Shown: positions 60,210-64,000 of the stretch, piece by piece
Layout of the letters: every line of letters starts with the position of its first letter
Numbering within the stretch: the stretch's first letter is position 1
DNA from: Enoplolaimus lenunculus
Lineage: Eukaryota; Nematoda; Enoplea; Enoplida; Thoracostomopsidae
Length of the DNA stretch: 64,000 nt
Direction of reading: 5' to 3'
Assembly: GCA_030248215.1 (NCBI GenBank)
Contig: JASANG010002922.1
Coordinates: forward strand, 62,001 to 126,000
Translations under genes and position numbers: made by a program
Notes under the pieces: generated by a model
Told to the model about the DNA's origin: nothing
What the model saw: only the letters and a program-made list of their open reading frames with translations
Database searches by the model: none

Positions 60210-60380
60210 AGTATTTGGTGTAGAATTACTTAATCATTTTATCGTTTCTAAAATAGTACCTATACTTAACAAAGTTCTTAAACTTATTTGCTTGTATTTA
60301 ATGTATGAAGGATTTAGAACTGTTGATATCCTCTGCCTTAATTAATCTGAGATGGTACACTTACGGTATCTCCTTAATGC

Positions 60381-61053
60381 GGAATTCACATTATAACCAG
60401 CACAGGTGGGACACGGTTTGTCCCATGTTGATTCAACGTCAACGTTAAAATTCGGGCTTTTATATCGGGTCAACAGACAAAACTCGAATATCATATGACA
60501 TTAGCTAACAAACCACCGCTCTCAAATGATCAAAATGTACAAGAGACAGTATGTCACGTGATACTGTGGGACATTTATGCGAATATCATATGATATTTCA
60601 AAATTTCTACGAATATCATATAATATTCAGTGAGACAGTGTAAGCTTTGGGTGATGATAATTGAATGGAAAGGTGAGCGGCAGAGGCACAGATGTACTTA
60701 AATACTAAATACACGCCTGCAAAACGTATCCGACACAATATCGCTTAAAACCACAGCTTCATAATTCAAAAATTCAAATTTCACATTCTAGTATCATATG
60801 GTATTCAACATTACAATTTGTGTATGTTACCTCAAGTATTCTGACATTTGAAAATATATCCTATGATATTCGCAGACAATAACTCGAATATCATATGATA
60901 TCGAAGAACAAAAGGTGACCTACAGATGATAGCAGATTACTACAAATTTTTGAACACGATACGGCGTCTACAAGCAGATAAAATATTGCACAATAGTCTA
61001 ACAGGGACAAAACGTGTCCCAAGCTGCCCCGGTTATAACGTGAACCCCGAATA
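60381..61053. mobile_element. TIR element with repeated ATATCATATGATAT palindromes
   Basis: Ends of ~45 bp (ATTCACATTATAACCAGC ... GGTTATAACGTGAACCCC) with GGGACA(C/A) blocks inside them. The interior has about six copies of GAATATCATATGATATTC or close variants (60487, 60590, 60610, 60791, 60855, 60894). Confidence 0.75.
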
Positions 61054-61696
61054 ACGTAATGCAAAACAAGCTTTTTTGATAGAGCAATAAGTAGGTGGGG
61101 TACCGGTAATGGTTCAAAATTTCCATTTTCTTTGTCTTTGTTCAAGACTTGATATTTTTGCTTAAGTCGCTGTGAAGTTATAGAAACCCAGCCAATGTTG
61201 TTACAAACGTACCTATTTAGCTGCTAACGATTTAATGGAAAATTATCTGTTAGTATCGTTAATCACGTATGATGAGCTGCGTTTGTTGCCGAAAAACGTA
61301 TGCACATGCAACGAATTCAGACAAACAAATTAAAGCATAGCAAAAAAATTAGTCTAAAGCCTAAAGCTTACTCTTTTCTAGTCCCACAGAAAAACGTCCC
61401 GCAACTGATCTTTACGCGAGCCGAAAATTAAAAACAAAACTAACTTACCGGGTTTTTAACTGGCATTTTCGTTGACGAAAACCAGCTTATTACATCTGAC
61501 TGCGCGTTTCAGGTATACACTAGTAAACCGATTCATCTAGTATAATGTTGCAAACCAATGCTTATATTTTGAGATAAATATTAATAATTATTTCATTTAT
61601 GTTAATATTAAGGTAATTTAAGTAATAAAGAGTCTACAAACAATTATTTTTTATTTTATTTACAAAATGATAAATAAGGCATTAGGGTTATAGGTT

Positions 61697-61910
61697 TTGT
61701 ACTTTTGAAGAATTAGGGTGGCGCTGTACTTGTTGTGTAGTCCCTTTCGGCGCTGTTCGACGCCGTTCGTCGCCGTCGGGCGCCGTGCGTCACTATACGA
61801 TATCGTACGTGAGTATTAATTCGCGTACGATGCCGCACTGTGACGCACGGTTACCGACGGCACCGGACGGTGACGGATGGCATTAAAATAATGAAAAAGT
61901 ATAGCGCAAT
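61697..61910. repeat. CpG-rich palindromic MITE (family G)
   Basis: TTAGGGTGGCGCTGTACTT and the complement of AGTATAGCGCAATCCTAA form the ends; a TATCGTACG...CGTACGAT palindrome lies in the centre. Confidence 0.65.
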
Positions 61911-62751
61911 CCTAATCCTACCGCAGCGTTTGGCACTGCTACAACGACTGTTTGTTGGAGCCACAAAAGGTTTAAGTTTTACTCCAGAGTATGTGTGCTC
62001 CACAAATTATTTCTATATTAAGAAAAAGTGTCTATAATCAAAATTTTCTACAGCTTAAAGTGATTTCGCAAAACTTGATGATAAAATGGTAAAAATTCGT
62101 TTAAGCCATTTTTGGCTTTTTTTATTCTAAAACGTCCAACAGTAATTTGGTAATCAAAATTATTTCTAAAACCTGGTCCTGTTCCTGTTTTGGTTCGTGG
62201 AAAGAATATCTATAATTGGTTTGCGTTGTTTCTGTGCCAGGTTCCGATGATATTTTAGAAGACAAAAAGTATAAACAAAATGTTTAGAATTTGGGAAAAC
62301 TGTTAATGTTGTCGTTTGTTTTGTTGTTTTCTTTTTAGATATTTATGTTTCTAAAGTTCGAGTCTTATTTTTGTATTTCTATTAATTATTAATAAACCGA
62401 TCAATAGACAAGATTACGCTTAATCGTAACATTTTCAGAACAATTTAACAAAACGGTTATTTATTATACATGGGCATCGGATATCCGGAATTGTATCGAA
62501 AAAGAAATATGCACCCGGATGTTCGTGTATCGGATATCCGCTTGATATTCAAAATTCATTTGTTCAACAAAGTTTGTAAAGTAATTTGGAATTAATCAGT
62601 TTTGAGTGCGAGATAAAGCAAGAGAAATTGTAAAAAAACCCCAAATATGCAATTAAGATTTGAAATCAAGTTATTTTTGGCAGAAATAGACGGAAAAATA
62701 ATGAAGATTAGTTCGAAGTCGAAGAGTGCGCATGAAACAAACACATGATTA

Positions 62752-62954
62752 CACTGCAAAAAACGGTGAGTCAAATTGACTCTCTCCGAAATAGGCTTTT
62801 CCTGGCTACACAAACTGAGTCAGTAATTCGACTCTGCCAGACTCTCAAATTGAGTCGAATTTGACTCAGGCGGAGTCGAATTTTGACTCAGTTTGTGTAG
62901 TCAGGAAAAACCTATTTAGGAGAGAGTCAATTTGACTCACCATTTTTTGCAGTG
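62752..62954. mobile_element. Tc1/mariner-type MITE with splice sites in its ends (family E)
   Basis: 203 bp between TA duplications. Keeps ACG/GTGAGT at position 15 and TTTTTTGCAG two bases from the right end. Interior matches the 30205 copy (GAGTCGAATTTGACTCAGGC). Confidence 0.85.
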
Positions 62955-63084
62955 TAATAACGACGTATAACTAATTTTAGTTCAATTAACCTTGTTTTTG
63001 AAACCGTGACTTAAGACGTAATTCGTTAATTTAAGTACAGCAGCAAGCCATGGTTGGGTTTTTCCGGAAAAGTTGAATCTAGCA

Positions 63085-63293
63085 CACTGCAAATCATGGT
63101 GAGTCAAATTGACTCTTTATGAAATAGGCTCTACGGGACTACACAAACTGAGTCAAATTTGACTCCGCCAGAGTCAAACGTGCGACTCAGTGAGTCGAAT
63201 TGGACTCTGATGCAATCGAATTTGACTCAGTTTGTGCCGTTCCGTAGAGTCTATTTCGAAGAGAGTCAATTTGACTCACCATTTTTTGCAGTG
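63085..63293. mobile_element. Tc1/mariner-type MITE with splice sites in its ends (family E), variant
   Basis: Third, more diverged copy: ATG/GTGAGT at the left, TTTTTTGCAG at the right. The right flank is TA, the left flank CA. Confidence 0.8.
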
Positions 63294-63697
63294 TACAAAA
63301 AATTTCAAAAACATGTAGCCGTGCCTCGACAAATGCAAAGACGTTAATGGATGCTAAATCTGGTGTCAAGCGTATGATCGAAGCAACGTAGAACCTCCAC
63401 TCTTTAATATTTTATAATTTATCTGAATTTTGTTTCAGACACTTGTATTAAAAGAACAAGCTTAAACATTTGGCATGTTCCGCATCTGATTGGTCCTATT
63501 CACGAAGCAAGTTTGACGTGGACTTTTAAAGTTTCCGTGCTTTTAACATCGAATCTGAATTAATATTGATTGAGAGGTGGTATATTTTGCTCCTTTAGCA
63601 AATATTAATATTTTCGTGATGGTTATTACTTTAATGTTCACAATTAGCCCGAAAACGTGAGCATGCGTAGCGGAGAATGAGTGATACATACCCCTTT

Positions 63698-63980
63698 ACC
63701 GAAATGCCTGAATCGACTAGGAACCTTTATAGGCTGTAAAATAAATCTGCAAAGGATCAAAAAATTTTCTCGCTCGCTACACTCGCTGGTAGAAAAAAGT
63801 TTGTGAAGTAAAGCACAATGAGTTATTAATGCAACAAATACAACGGTGGACAGACGGGGAATCGGAGATATATCCTCCATGACCGAATTGCCTGCAAGGA
63901 CTTAAAAAGCCAGTTTTGCAGGCTGTAAGATATAATCTGCAGAGGTTGAAAGAAATTTTCTCGCTATCAATGCTCGCATG
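63698..63980 (+). repeat. Two-unit tandem repeat, ~185-bp period
   Basis: CCGAA(A/T)TGCCTG..., GGCTGTAA(A/G)AT and AATTTTCTCGCT recur in both units; the second unit runs to near the window end. Confidence 0.7.
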
Positions 63981-64000
63981 CAAAAATGTTTTGAATGTGG

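Larger units (their letters stand above)
59976..64000. other. Right end: MITEs, no exon assigned
   Basis: May contain the missing 5' exons of the zinc-finger gene, but none could be fixed. Dominated by the elements listed separately. Confidence 0.4.

Noticed and set aside
1-64000. CRISPR arrays, bacterial operons or ribosomal RNA
   Set aside because: No regular repeat-spacer pattern, no long uninterrupted operon-like genes and no rRNA-like sequence; splice-structured genes show eukaryotic DNA.

Overview
The window is nuclear DNA from a metazoan: AT-rich, intron-rich, and crowded with short non-autonomous DNA transposons. The proteins recognised are animal proteins (WDHD1/AND-1, SAMM50, a matrix metalloproteinase, a Pmp3-domain proteolipid, a ZNF474/ZC2HC1-type zinc-finger protein). 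Hexamer arrays of TTAGGC/GCCTAA, the nematode telomere motif, occur inside dispersed elements. This makes a nematode or close relative a reasonable guess, but it is not proof. Exons are small, with GTAAGT-like donors and TTTCAG-like acceptors. I assembled genes by hand from splice sites, phase agreement and family motifs.

Layout. 470-3598 (minus): N-terminal exons of a WDHD1/Ctf4-like replication factor, running off the left edge; one intron holds nested hAT-type MITEs. 5584-6544: a Harb­inger-like element. 7808-9561 (plus): a two-exon, cysteine-rich secreted or GPI-anchored protein. 9.6-22.5 kb: mostly repeats, with two candidate orphan exons. 22513-23415 (plus): a Thr-rich exon with a hydrophobic N-terminus. 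25321-33621 (plus): eight phase-consistent exons of a matrix metalloproteinase with cysteine switch, furin site, complete zinc site and a poly-Thr tail instead of hemopexin. 33.6-37.6 kb: repeats, including a large inverted repeat around one candidate exon. 37842-41397 (minus): a complete seven-exon SAMM50 gene. 41.4-49.8 kb: repeats plus an unidentified plus-strand gene ending at 47526. 49894-50981 (plus): a complete two-exon proline-rich Pmp3 protein. 51-57 kb: repeats and one candidate first exon. 57390-59642 (minus): the C-terminal part of a C2HC zinc-finger gene with an SR-rich tail. 59.6-64 kb: repeats.

The genes are unrelated housekeeping, secreted or membrane genes and do not form a functional cluster. 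The most interesting material is in the mobile elements. A TA-flanked MITE family carries a 5' splice site and a 3' splice site in its inverted repeats, so that splicing would leave exactly 18 nt (with the target duplication), open in all frames: an introner-like design. A hAT-type MITE sits on the 3' splice site of a WDHD1 exon, and its 8-bp target duplication has duplicated that splice site. TTAGGC-bearing MITEs are spread through the window.
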